Source: Eubacteriales Family XIII. Incertae Sedis bacterium
GTDB lineage: Bacteria; Bacillota; Clostridia; Peptostreptococcales; Anaerovoracaceae
Length of the DNA stretch: 33,999 bases
Reading direction: 5' to 3'
NCBI GenBank assembly: GCA_031272485.1
Contig: JAISTV010000029.1
Coordinates: 1-33,999 of the forward strand
Positions within the stretch are counted from its first letter, which is position 1. Every line of letters starts with the position of its first letter. The translations under genes and the position numbers were made by a program. Below, one piece after another: positions 1 through 6,848 of this stretch. Below the pieces are notes generated by a model. The model saw only the letters and a list, made by a program, of their open reading frames with translations. It did no database searches and was not told where the DNA came from.

Positions 1-1733
1 TCGCCATCAACGATTCTCGTATCGTGACAATACTCGCATTCCTCAACCGTAAACCCTGCCTGCGTGCAGGTCGCTTCATGCGTTTCTATGACTTCGTAGT
101 TGTGTCCGGTTGCGGGAACTATATCTCTATGTTCCTCAAGGCCGCACTCTTTGCAGGTGTAAATCGTATAACCGTCATGGGTGCAATCCACAGGAATCGT
201 TTCGCCCTCAACAAAGTCGTGGGCTATCGTGATTCTGCCGCTCTTCGTAAGTGTGGCGTCAACTTGACTCTCCGGCACGTTTTGATTGTCCGGAGAAACC
301 TGCTCGCCAGGGCCGGCAGGACCGGCAGGACCGCCCGGACCGGCAGGACCGCCCGGACCGGAAAGATCGGTTAGATCATTCAGACCGTAGACGTCGATTG
401 TTATCGTGTAGTCAATCGTCTTGTCTTCGAGCGCATTACAGGGCAGGATGTCAACGTTCAGAGACTCCGAACTGAAGGCCGGGATATCGAGAGTAAGGAC
501 AGCACAACCGTCATCTACACTCAAAGCAGGCTCATCCCAGTTATCCCAGGTCTTTTCATAAAATGCGGAGGTTTCTGTCCCAACATAAATGATAGTGTTT
601 TCCTCCTCTGACGTCGGCGAAATGCTGATAGCCGAAGCCAATGCCGCTATCTCCTCAGGAGTCGGCTCGCCGCCGTTCACCGTAAAGCTGATAGTAGCCA
701 CAGCTCTGTTCCAGTCCCACGGATACGGTAATGTGGGAACCGGCAAAAAGTCTATAGCCAGCTCGGTCGGCTCTGTAGCACTGGGATCTATGGCGATATC
801 TGTAGCGTCCTGCCTGGTCTCACGATCGACGATGTTCATGTCTGTCGGGAAAGGGACGCCCACATAGAGTCTGCCGCTGGTGGTGATCGGTGTCAGGGAA
901 CCTTGATATTCATTATCATAGGTCACATCCACAGTAATCGTGTAGTCAACGACGTGACCATTGAGCTCCGCATCCGCAGTTACCGTGAAATCTACTATAG
1001 TGGAGTTAAACAGGATATCCTGATATGCAATTGTTCCGTTTCCATCCGGATTCCAGATCACCTGCCCCAGTCCGCCGTCGAGAAATACTTCTAATACATC
1101 TTCGTCAAATCCTGCTTCGGCCGGCGTCTTACCGTCTATCGTGTATGTCATGCTAATGTTGGCTGTACCCCATGTCTCACCGCTGTCCGGTTTAATATCG
1201 GCTGTGAGTTCTTCGGGTTTTCCGGGGTCCACTTGGATATTCGAGGCGGGCTCTTCGGTTCCTCTATAGAAAATCTCGATGTACGGAGAAACAGCCCCCG
1301 CCTGAGGAATCAAGCCACCGAAGGGCACGAAGGCAGACAGCGCATTCACTGCGCCGGACTGCTTTACCGGTGCATTCACCGCGTCTGCAACCGCAGCGTC
1401 ATCCGTTCCCTGCGCGGCAGGCTCCTGCTCTGTCGCAGCCGGGGCATCTTCGGTGGTTGCAGCGGTGTCAACCTCGTCGCCGCCCTGCTGGATGTCTTCA
1501 TTTACTACTTCTTCATTAACGGTTGTGGTGACGCTATCGTCCACCGGCTCATCGCTCGCGACTACGGATTCCTCCGAGATACTCTCTGCCGGGTCCCCCG
1601 CAGCATTCTCATCCGCAAACGCGAACATCGGCACTGCGTACGTGAGGATAACGCAGAGCGCGATCAAGCATGCCACGGCTTTGCGCGCGAGGCTCTTACC
1701 GGTTTCCGGTTTTTTCTGCTTGAAAACTACCAT
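1..1733 (-). CDS. Secreted surface protein with collagen-like insert and CxxC repeat (partial, 3' end outside window)
   Basis: An open minus-strand frame runs from ATG at 1733 to the window edge (577 codons, no stop), preceded by a GAAAGGCAGG-type ribosome binding site. The N-terminus (MVVFKQKKPETGKSLARK, then a hydrophobic stretch ending FAFADE) is a Sec signal peptide. An acidic, Thr/Glu/Ala-rich linker follows, then two related beta-rich domains, each containing a YTIT(V/I)DV segment. Six Gly-X-Y triplets (GPGGPAGPGGPAGPAGPG, 306-359) interrupt the second domain. The last visible part has Cys-x-x-Cys pairs (CKECG, CEYCH) spaced by an ATGHNY-type motif, as in repeat tails of Gram-positive surface proteins. 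No enzyme domain is seen and the anchor would lie beyond the left edge. Its role is probably structural or adhesive; that is inference. The gene is divergent from the ABC importer. Confidence 0.8.
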   Translation of the reverse strand, partial: MVVFKQKKPETGKSLARKAVACLIALCVILTYAVPMFAFADENAAGDPAESISEESVVASDEPVDDSVTTTVNEEVVNEDIQQGGDEVDTAATTEDAPAATEQEPAAQGTDDAAVADAVNAPVKQSGAVNALSAFVPFGGLIPQAGAVSPYIEIFYRGTEEPASNIQVDPGKPEELTADIKPDSGETWGTANISMTYTIDGKTPAEAGFDEDVLEVFLDGGLGQVIWNPDGNGTIAYQDILFNSTIVDFTVTADAELNGHVVDYTITVDVTYDNEYQGSLTPITTSGRLYVGVPFPTDMNIVDRETRQDATDIAIDPSATEPTELAIDFLPVPTLPYPWDWNRAVATISFTVNGGEPTPEEIAALASAISISPTSEEENTIIYVGTETSAFYEKTWDNWDEPALSVDDGCAVLTLDIPAFSSESLNVDILPCNALEDKTIDYTITIDVYGLNDLTDLSGPGGPAGPGGPAGPAGPGEQVSPDNQNVPESQVDATLTKSGRITIAHDFVEGETIPVDCTHDGYTIYTCKECGLEEHRDIVPATGHNYEVIETHEATCTQAGFTVEECEYCHDTRIVDG

Positions 1734-1833
1734 TCTTACCTGCCTTTCTTCTAACTACTTAATCCTTTCAAAACATACGGCGTACGGGCATACTTACGTA
1801 CGTCTACCTGTAATTTGTACCACACTCTTTAGA

Positions 1834-1842
1834 ATTTTAACA
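1834..1842 (-). promoter_or_regulatory. Extended -10 promoter of the secreted collagen-like protein
   Basis: The minus strand reads TGTTAAAAT, a TGn-extended -10 box about 100 bases upstream of the ATG at 1733. Only a weak -35 (AAGACA, 15-base spacing) is visible, which is usual for extended -10 promoters. The 10-base sequence AAATTGGCG(C/A) occurs twice in direct tandem at 1891-1910, just upstream, and could be a regulator site. Confidence 0.45.
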
Positions 1843-1890
1843 GGGTTTTTTTAATGTCTTTTTCTCGAATATTGAAGTTGTAATATTCAG

Positions 1891-1910
1891 AAATTGGCGC
1901 AAATTGGCGA
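1891..1910. repeat. Two-copy 10-base tandem repeat
   Basis: AAATTGGCGC is followed directly by AAATTGGCGA, so two sites sit exactly about one helical turn apart. They lie about 50 bases upstream of the extended -10 of the surface-protein gene. An activator site is possible but unproven. Confidence 0.4.
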
Positions 1911-1984
1911 ATTCCATTGAAATTTCGCGCGTGTAGGATTCGAATAAGCGTTTGATTGTTTATGGCATGGTTCGAAGTGCAGTG

Positions 1985-2038
1985 CTGGATTGCCGGGACA
2001 AGCCCGGCAATGACGGGTGCGGTTATACGGCAATGACG
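1985..2038. repeat. Palindromic 31-nt element plus 23-bp half unit
   Basis: 1985-2015 is a full copy in reverse orientation (CTGGATTGCCGGG, loop ACAAG, CCCGGCAATGACG). 2016-2038 is an adjacent degenerate half unit ending CGGCAATGACG. It lies upstream of the ABC importer promoter. Confidence 0.8.
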
Positions 2039-2104
2039 TATATGCCATCGCGCGGCGCGTGCGGCTAATTCATATTAAATTTATAGAAAATATCAGAATT
2101 GTTC

Positions 2105-2133
2105 TTGACATTCACATAGTTTTAATATATGTT
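2105..2133 (+). promoter_or_regulatory. Promoter of the NitT/TauT-type ABC operon
   Basis: A perfect TTGACA (2105-2110), a 17-base spacer and TATGTT (2128-2133). The predicted start of transcription, near 2140, leaves only a few bases before the chosen ATG at 2143, so the mRNA would be leaderless or nearly so. Confidence 0.5.
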
Positions 2134-2142
2134 TACCATGTT

Positions 2143-3114
2143 ATGCAAAACCGTAAACAGAGCCTGGCATTTATACTCAAGATATTTGCTCCTGCGCTGG
2201 CAGCCGCCGTCTGCCTTGCTGTGCAGGCGCTGGTTCCGGACGCGTCCACGCAGCCTAAGGCGAAGCATCCGTACTTTACCTATTTTATGCTGGCCATGGT
2301 GGCGCTGCAGATTCTGCTGGCCGTCCGTGCGCTCGTGAGCAAGCGCGGGGCGCAGAAGGTGCTGGGGCGCTGGGCATTCCGCTCGGTGGTCTTCCTGGTT
2401 CTTACCGTATTTAACTATGTCATAGCCAAGCGGGCACTCTTCCCCATCCTGTACTTCCCCACCTACGACCGGATACTGGGCGTGCTGGTGGAGGAGCGCG
2501 CGGTGGTTCTTAAGTGCCTGCTGTATTCGCTGCGCCTGCTGCTGTTCGGCTACTTTGGCGGCGCGATTATAGGCTTCTTCACCGGCGTGTCCATGGGCTT
2601 CAGCCGCAAGGTGAGCTACTGGCTGTCCACGCCCGTGCACCTCGTGGGCCCCATGCCCTCCACAGCGTGGATCCCCATCCTGCTCGTAATCTTCCCGAGC
2701 GCGTTTTCCGCGAGCGCGGTACTCATAGGCATAGCCGTGTGGTTCCCGGTAACGCTCATGACCGCGAGCGGCATCTCGAACATCTCTCAGACCTACTTCG
2801 ACGTGGCGGGCATACTCGGCGCCAGGCGCGCGCAGCAAATCGTGCGCGTGGGGATTCCGGCCGCCGCGCCGCACATATTCCTCGGCGTGTTCAACGGCGC
2901 GTGTATGTCGTTCATAACGCTGGTGGTGGCAGAGCTCATAGGCGCCAAGTACGGCATAGGCTGGTACATCAACTGGCAGAAGGAAATGCTCGCGTACGCA
3001 AACGTGTACGCCGGGCTTATAGTAATCGCCATAGTCTTTTCACTGCTCGTGACGGCGCTCTTCCGGCTCCGCGACGTGGCGCTCGTTTGGCAGAAGGGAG
3101 TCATCAAATGGTAG
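2143..3114 (+). CDS. ABC transporter permease, NitT/TauT (SsuC/TauC-like) family
   Basis: Inner-membrane subunit of an ABC importer, 323 aa. Two N-terminal membrane segments precede the binding-protein-dependent permease domain. The cytoplasmic EAA-type loop that contacts the ATPase is visible near GILGARRAQQIVRVGIP, and is followed by the hydrophobic AAAPHIFLGVFNGACMSFI region typical of this family. The frame is open back to 2017, but that start lies in a palindromic repeat and adds an AT-rich, unlike segment; ATG 2143 (MQNRKQS) gives a normal N-terminus. No Shine-Dalgarno sequence is visible. The stop overlaps the ATPase start by 7 bases, so translation is probably coupled. The substrate is unknown; the family handles nitrate, taurine, sulfonates, thiamine precursors and similar compounds. 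Confidence 0.88.
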   Translation: MQNRKQSLAFILKIFAPALAAAVCLAVQALVPDASTQPKAKHPYFTYFMLAMVALQILLAVRALVSKRGAQKVLGRWAFRSVVFLVLTVFNYVIAKRALFPILYFPTYDRILGVLVEERAVVLKCLLYSLRLLLFGYFGGAIIGFFTGVSMGFSRKVSYWLSTPVHLVGPMPSTAWIPILLVIFPSAFSASAVLIGIAVWFPVTLMTASGISNISQTYFDVAGILGARRAQQIVRVGIPAAAPHIFLGVFNGACMSFITLVVAELIGAKYGIGWYINWQKEMLAYANVYAGLIVIAIVFSLLVTALFRLRDVALVWQKGVIKW

Positions 3115-3908
3115 CAGCGGCCGCCGCGGGCCGTATCCGCATAGACAACATAACCAAGACCTTTATCAACGAGGCGGATGCAAATGCAACCGTCCGCGCG
3201 CTGTCAAACGTTTCGCTTGACATAGCGCCGGGCGAGTTTGTGACGCTTATAGGCGCCTCGGGCTGCGGCAAGTCCACGCTTCTGCGGCTTATCGCGGGGC
3301 TCATAAAACCGGACAGCGGGAGCCTTTCCATGGACGGCGAGGATATATCCGGGCCGGGGCCGGAGCGCGGGTTCGCGTTTCAGGACCACGCCCTCTTCCC
3401 GTGGCTTACCATAGCGGGCAATGTGGCCTTCGGCCTGAAGACGCAGGGGGTGTACGCGGAGCGAAAGGCGGACGTGGCGCACTGGATTGAGCGCGTGGGG
3501 CTCAAGGGGTTCGAGAAATACTACCCGCACCAGATTTCCGGCGGCATGTGCCAGCGCGCGGCGCTCGCCCGCTCGCTGATAGTCAGTCCCAAGGTGCTGC
3601 TCTTGGACGAGCCACTGGGAGCGCTGGACGCGTTTACGCGCATGAACATCCAGGACGAGATTCTCAAGATTCACTCGGGCGAGCAGACGACCATGATCAT
3701 GGTTACGCACGATGTGGACGAGGCGGTCTATATGTCGGACCGCGTGGTGGTGCTCTCGCCAAGGCCGGGGCGGATTCGCGAAACGATAGAAATAGACCTT
3801 GCCCGGCCGCGCGCGCGGAGTTCGGCGGATTTTATGGCTTACCGTAAACAGCTGCTCAACATCCTCCATCTCGGCGGGGAGGATACGGGGGCCGACTACG
3901 TTATATAG
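3108..3908 (+). CDS. ABC transporter ATPase, NitT/TauT (SsuB/TauB-like) family
   Basis: Cytoplasmic ATP-hydrolysing subunit that powers the importer, 266 aa. All motifs are present: Walker A GASGCGKST (49-57), Q-loop FQDHALFPW (Q92), signature ISGGMCQRAALARSL (from 143), Walker B VLLLDE (163-168), D-loop GALD and switch His201 in VTHDVDEAV. The SGGM form of the signature is common in this subfamily. The frame stays open far upstream within the permease gene, but the ATG at 3108, overlapping the permease stop, gives the right length. It belongs to the same operon as the permease and the lipoprotein downstream. Confidence 0.92.
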   Translation: MVAAAAAGRIRIDNITKTFINEADANATVRALSNVSLDIAPGEFVTLIGASGCGKSTLLRLIAGLIKPDSGSLSMDGEDISGPGPERGFAFQDHALFPWLTIAGNVAFGLKTQGVYAERKADVAHWIERVGLKGFEKYYPHQISGGMCQRAALARSLIVSPKVLLLDEPLGALDAFTRMNIQDEILKIHSGEQTTMIMVTHDVDEAVYMSDRVVVLSPRPGRIRETIEIDLARPRARSSADFMAYRKQLLNILHLGGEDTGADYVI

Positions 3909-3951
3909 CCCTACTTCCCCGAAGAAAAAGTGCGGGGGCCGCGAGGAAGGC

Positions 3952-3992
3952 TGTCAAGCAAACAACTTGACACGCGCCTGCAGAATGTCAAG
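3952..3992 (+). promoter_or_regulatory. Three alternating complementary segments (competing hairpins) before the lipoprotein gene
   Basis: TGTCAAG (3952-3958), CTTGACA (3966-3972) and TGTCAAG (3986-3992) lie in the 155-base gap between the ATPase and lipoprotein genes. The middle segment can pair with either neighbour (7-bp stems, loops of 7 and 13), giving two mutually exclusive hairpins in RNA, or three half-sites for a DNA-binding protein. Such an arrangement could set the ratio of lipoprotein to membrane subunits. Function is inferred only. Confidence 0.45.
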
Positions 3993-4063
3993 CTTAAGAG
4001 CTTTACAGATAGATTCGTTAGAGCACTGGAATTATGAATTAAGATTACTGGGAGGTAAGAAAA

Positions 4064-5086
4064 ATGAAGAAGAAGGTATTGGCGGCGTTTTTGACGCTGG
4101 TGCTGGTGCTGGGTTTGGCGCTGGCGGGCTGCGGCAATGACGATTCGAGCTCGGGTACGGACACGGACAGCGGCGAGGCAGTGGCGGACGATTACACGGT
4201 TCGCATAGCATACGGCAGTTCGCTGTGCCACGCGGCGCTGCATGTGGCCATAGAGAACGGCTACTTTGAGGAGGAAGGGATTAACTTCGAGGCGGTGCCG
4301 CTGGACAGCTCGCAGACGGTGGACGGCGCGGCTTCCGGCACGGTGGACGCGGGCGCGGGGCTCATAGGCAAGTTCGGGCAGCCGCTGGAGAACGGGCTTA
4401 CGATTAAGCTGGTGGCGGGCCTGCATGCGGGCTGCATAAAGATAGTCACCACGGCGGACTCGGGGATTACATCGGTGGCGGACCTGAAGGGCAAGCGGAT
4501 AGGCGTGGCGGCGCTGGCGGACTCTCCGGCGGCGGTGGCCAAGCGGGCGCTGGAGACTGCGGGGATAGACACGGGCGCGGCGAACCCGGAGGTGGAGTTC
4601 GTAATCTTCCCGAACGCGGACCTGCCGGCGGCGCTGGAGAACGGCTCTATAGACGCATACGCGGCGCTGGACCCGGCGGTCTCCATAGCGGCGCGCGATA
4701 ACGGCTACACGATAATCCTCGACACGTCCAAGGACGAGCCCTTCGCAAGCGAGTACTGCTGCGCGGCTTTTGTCACGGACAAGTTCGCGGAGGAGCATCC
4801 GGAGTTGGCGGCGGCGTACACGCGCGCGGTGGTCAAGGCGGCCCAGTGGGTGGGCGAGCACCCGGAGGAGACGGTCAAGCTGCAGCTGGAGAAGCAGTAT
4901 ATAACGGGCGACGAGGAGCTGCTGGTGGAACTGATTAAGGACTACCGGTTCGGCGATGCGGACGCGGACGCGGTCTACGAGTCGCTGCTCGTGAACCTGC
5001 AGGAGCTGCAGATAATAGGTATACTCAAAGAGGAGACGGACGTGGAGGCGCTGGCCGAGCGGGCGTACCTGAAGACGACGGAATAA
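4064..5086 (+). CDS. ABC transporter substrate-binding lipoprotein, NitT/TauT family
   Basis: Extracytoplasmic binding protein of the importer, 340 aa, tethered by a lipid. The signal peptide ends in a lipobox LALAGC (Cys23), followed by a Ser/Asp/Gly linker. The NMT1/TauA-like fold follows: YTVRIAYGSSLCHAALHVA at the N-terminal lobe, ENGYFEEEGINFEAV, then LKGKRIGV at the start of the second lobe and a helical tail. A strong GGGAGG ribosome binding site precedes the ATG. Cysteines at likely ligand positions (SSLCHA, HAGCIK, SEYCCAAF) are more numerous than expected for a generic sulfonate binder. Together with the Cys-rich DUF1847 gene next door they hint at a sulfur- or metal-containing ligand; that is inference. 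Confidence 0.88.
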   Translation: MKKKVLAAFLTLVLVLGLALAGCGNDDSSSGTDTDSGEAVADDYTVRIAYGSSLCHAALHVAIENGYFEEEGINFEAVPLDSSQTVDGAASGTVDAGAGLIGKFGQPLENGLTIKLVAGLHAGCIKIVTTADSGITSVADLKGKRIGVAALADSPAAVAKRALETAGIDTGAANPEVEFVIFPNADLPAALENGSIDAYAALDPAVSIAARDNGYTIILDTSKDEPFASEYCCAAFVTDKFAEEHPELAAAYTRAVVKAAQWVGEHPEETVKLQLEKQYITGDEELLVELIKDYRFGDADADAVYESLLVNLQELQIIGILKEETDVEALAERAYLKTTE

Positions 5087-5099
5087 GGAGAAGGGGCGG

Positions 5100-5127
5100 G
5101 GGCGCTGCGGCTTCGGCCGTGGCGCCC
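5100..5127 (+). terminator. GC-rich UUCG-loop hairpin between lipoprotein and DUF1847 genes
   Basis: GGGCGC pairs with GCGCCC and CGGC with GCCG around a TTCG tetraloop, with one TG/TG internal mismatch. Only TTTC follows, so it is a weak terminator or, more likely, an mRNA-stability hairpin that gives differential expression within the operon. Confidence 0.5.
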
Positions 5128-5164
5128 TTTCGCGCGGGATAGGACGCGCAAGAAGGAGGAGGAA

Positions 5165-5815
5165 ATGGCGAAAGTTAAGAAGGAGCTTTTCACCTGTGCG
5201 GACTGCGCCACGCAGGCCTGCCGGGCCAAGGACGAGGGGCACTACCCGGCGTTCTGCCTCACGGCCGGCCTGCCGCAGGAGAAGATAGACCGGGTGAACC
5301 GGAAGATTACATCGAGCCGGAAGCTCAGGAAGATAGCGCTCGCCTCGGCGGAGGTGGAGGGCACCACGTACGGCAAGCTGTGCCGCGTGGAGGAGACCAT
5401 AGCGTTCTTCGAGAAGATAGGCGGCAAGAAGATAGGGATTGCGAGCTGCATGGGGCTTATCAGCGAGGCGCGGCTGTTTACGGACATCCTCGACCGCAAG
5501 GGGATACCGTACTACACGGTGTGCTGCAAGATAGGCGCGGTGGATAAGGGCGAGATAGGCATACCCGACGAGCACAAGCTGAACCGCGGGTGCGGGCACG
5601 AGTCCATGTGCAACCCCATCATGCAGGCGGAACTGCTAAACGAGCAAGGCACGGATTTTAACATCATCATAGGGCTTTGCGTGGGGCACGACATGCTGTT
5701 TACCATGCACAGCAAGTCGCCGGTGACCACGCTGGTGGTCAAGGACCGCGTGCTGGCGCACAACCCGGTGAGCGCGCTTTACACGAGCAAGGGGATTTAC
5801 TCGCGGTTTAAGTAG
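5165..5815 (+). CDS. DUF1847 family cysteine-rich protein
   Basis: A 216-aa soluble protein with a strong AGGAGGA ribosome binding site. It matches DUF1847, a family of putative metal-binding proteins of unknown function found in anaerobes. Cysteines visible: 11, 14, 19 and 31 in the N-terminal cluster (CADCATQAC), 73, 95 (ASCMGLISEA), 120-121, 143, 149 and 172 (GLCVGHDMLF). There is no signal peptide, so it acts in the cytoplasm. It lies just downstream of the importer lipoprotein gene on the same strand, which suggests a role tied to the imported substrate. A hairpin in the gap may lower its expression. Function is not known; metal or thiol chemistry is a guess from the cysteines. Confidence 0.85.
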   Translation: MAKVKKELFTCADCATQACRAKDEGHYPAFCLTAGLPQEKIDRVNRKITSSRKLRKIALASAEVEGTTYGKLCRVEETIAFFEKIGGKKIGIASCMGLISEARLFTDILDRKGIPYYTVCCKIGAVDKGEIGIPDEHKLNRGCGHESMCNPIMQAELLNEQGTDFNIIIGLCVGHDMLFTMHSKSPVTTLVVKDRVLAHNPVSALYTSKGIYSRFK

Positions 5816-5839
5816 AGCCGGAAGCAGAGTATAATGTAG

Positions 5840-5872
5840 GAGTCGCTCCGGATGCGGGGCGGCTCTTGTTGT
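5840..5872 (+). terminator. Rho-independent terminator after DUF1847
   Basis: A 10-bp stem (GAGTCGCTCC with GGGGCGGCTC, two G-U pairs) closes a GGATGC loop and is followed by TTGTTGT. It ends the ABC/DUF1847 operon. An ATG at 5852 falls in the loop, which argues against that ATG as the start of the next gene. Confidence 0.6.
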
Positions 5873-5887
5873 GTAGTATATAAGTCA

Positions 5888-6772
5888 ATGAAAAAAGTTG
5901 TTGCGAACATTTTAATCTCTGCCTTCGTTTTCGCCACGATGGAGGTGGCGCTGAAGCTGGCGGGCAGCGCGCTGGATCCGCTGCAGCTTACGTTTCTGCG
6001 CTTTACGGGCGGCGGGATAGTGCTGCTGCCTTTCGGCGTGGCGGAGATGCGGCGCAAGGGGGCGCGGCTTACGCCGGGGCTCTTGGGCTACTACCTGCTG
6101 CTGGGGACGCTGTGCGTGCCGCTTTCCATGGTGCTGTTTCAGTACGGGATCCTGTACTCGAACGCGGCCACGGCGGCGGTACTGTTTTGCACGAACCCCA
6201 TAGCTACGGCGGTGTTGGCGCACTTCTTCGCGAAGGACGACAAGCTGACCAAGGGGAAGGTGCTCTCGGTACTCATAACCATTCCGGGGATTCTGCTCAT
6301 GATCCGGCCGTGGGACCTCATGCCGGGAAACACCATACACGGCGCCCTGCTCTCTATCGGGGCGGGCGTGCTGTTTTCGCTTTACGGGGTGCTGGGCACC
6401 AGGTCCATACAGAAGGCCGGGCCTTTTACGCAGACGGCTATGAGTTTCCTGCTGGGCGCGGCTGTGCTGCTGGCGGTGCTAATAGCGACGGGCCGCCCTG
6501 TCACCCACGGGGTTATAGACGAGATGCCGCTGGTGCTCTATACGGCGGTGGTGGTTTCGGGCGTGGGGTATCTGACCTACTTCTTCGTGATTAAGCACGC
6601 GAACGCGACGACGGCGTCTATCATCTTCCTGCTCAAGCCGGCCATAGCGCCGGTGATTGCGGTGGTGGTGCTGGGGGAGCGGATCTCCTGGAACATGGTG
6701 GCGGGAATCGTGCTGATACTGGCGGCGTCGGGCGCCATACTGGCGGAGAAGCGCAGGGATAGCAAGACGTGA
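5888..6772 (+). CDS. EamA/DMT-superfamily transporter
   Basis: An integral membrane protein of 294 aa with about ten membrane segments in two EamA halves. Family features include MEVALKLAGSALDPLQLTFLRF in the first half and a second half ending in VVLGERISWNMVAGIVLILAA. These proteins export or import metabolites such as amino acids or nucleosides; the substrate here is unknown. The frame is open to an ATG at 5852, but that lies inside the upstream terminator loop, so ATG 5888 (MKKVVANIL) is preferred although its ribosome binding site is weak. A TATAAT at 5830-5835 may belong to its promoter. Confidence 0.82.
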   Translation: MKKVVANILISAFVFATMEVALKLAGSALDPLQLTFLRFTGGGIVLLPFGVAEMRRKGARLTPGLLGYYLLLGTLCVPLSMVLFQYGILYSNAATAAVLFCTNPIATAVLAHFFAKDDKLTKGKVLSVLITIPGILLMIRPWDLMPGNTIHGALLSIGAGVLFSLYGVLGTRSIQKAGPFTQTAMSFLLGAAVLLAVLIATGRPVTHGVIDEMPLVLYTAVVVSGVGYLTYFFVIKHANATTASIIFLLKPAIAPVIAVVVLGERISWNMVAGIVLILAASGAILAEKRRDSKT

Positions 6773-6778
6773 TATAAT
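6770..6778 (+). promoter_or_regulatory. Extended -10 promoter of pfkA
   Basis: TGATATAAT is a perfect TGn-extended -10. It overlaps the stop codon of the EamA gene. No -35 is needed or seen. The leader it makes contains a degenerate palindromic element (6793-6823). Confidence 0.6.
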
Positions 6779-6792
6779 CGGTAATGACGGTG

Positions 6793-6823
6793 CTGGACCA
6801 ACGGAACGAGTCCGGCAATGACG
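6793..6823. repeat. Palindromic 31-nt element, degenerate left arm
   Basis: It reads CTGGACCAACGG, then AACGAGTCCGGCAATGACG. The right arm matches the other copies; the left arm has drifted, leaving wobble pairs and one mismatch. It sits in the predicted pfkA leader. Confidence 0.65.
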
Positions 6824-6848
6824 TTGCAGCACGGCAGGGAGATATAGG

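Larger units (their letters stand above)
1734..2142. other. Divergent intergenic region (409 bases)
   Basis: AT-rich space between two divergent genes. On the left it holds the extended -10 promoter of the surface protein, two CGTACG palindromes (1781-1786 and 1797-1802) in its leader, and the 10-base tandem repeat at 1891-1910. In the middle lies one palindromic element with an attached half unit (1985-2038). On the right is a TTGACA promoter for the ABC operon. No coding region is convincing here: the in-frame extension of the permease ORF back to 2017 starts inside the repeat. Confidence 0.7.
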
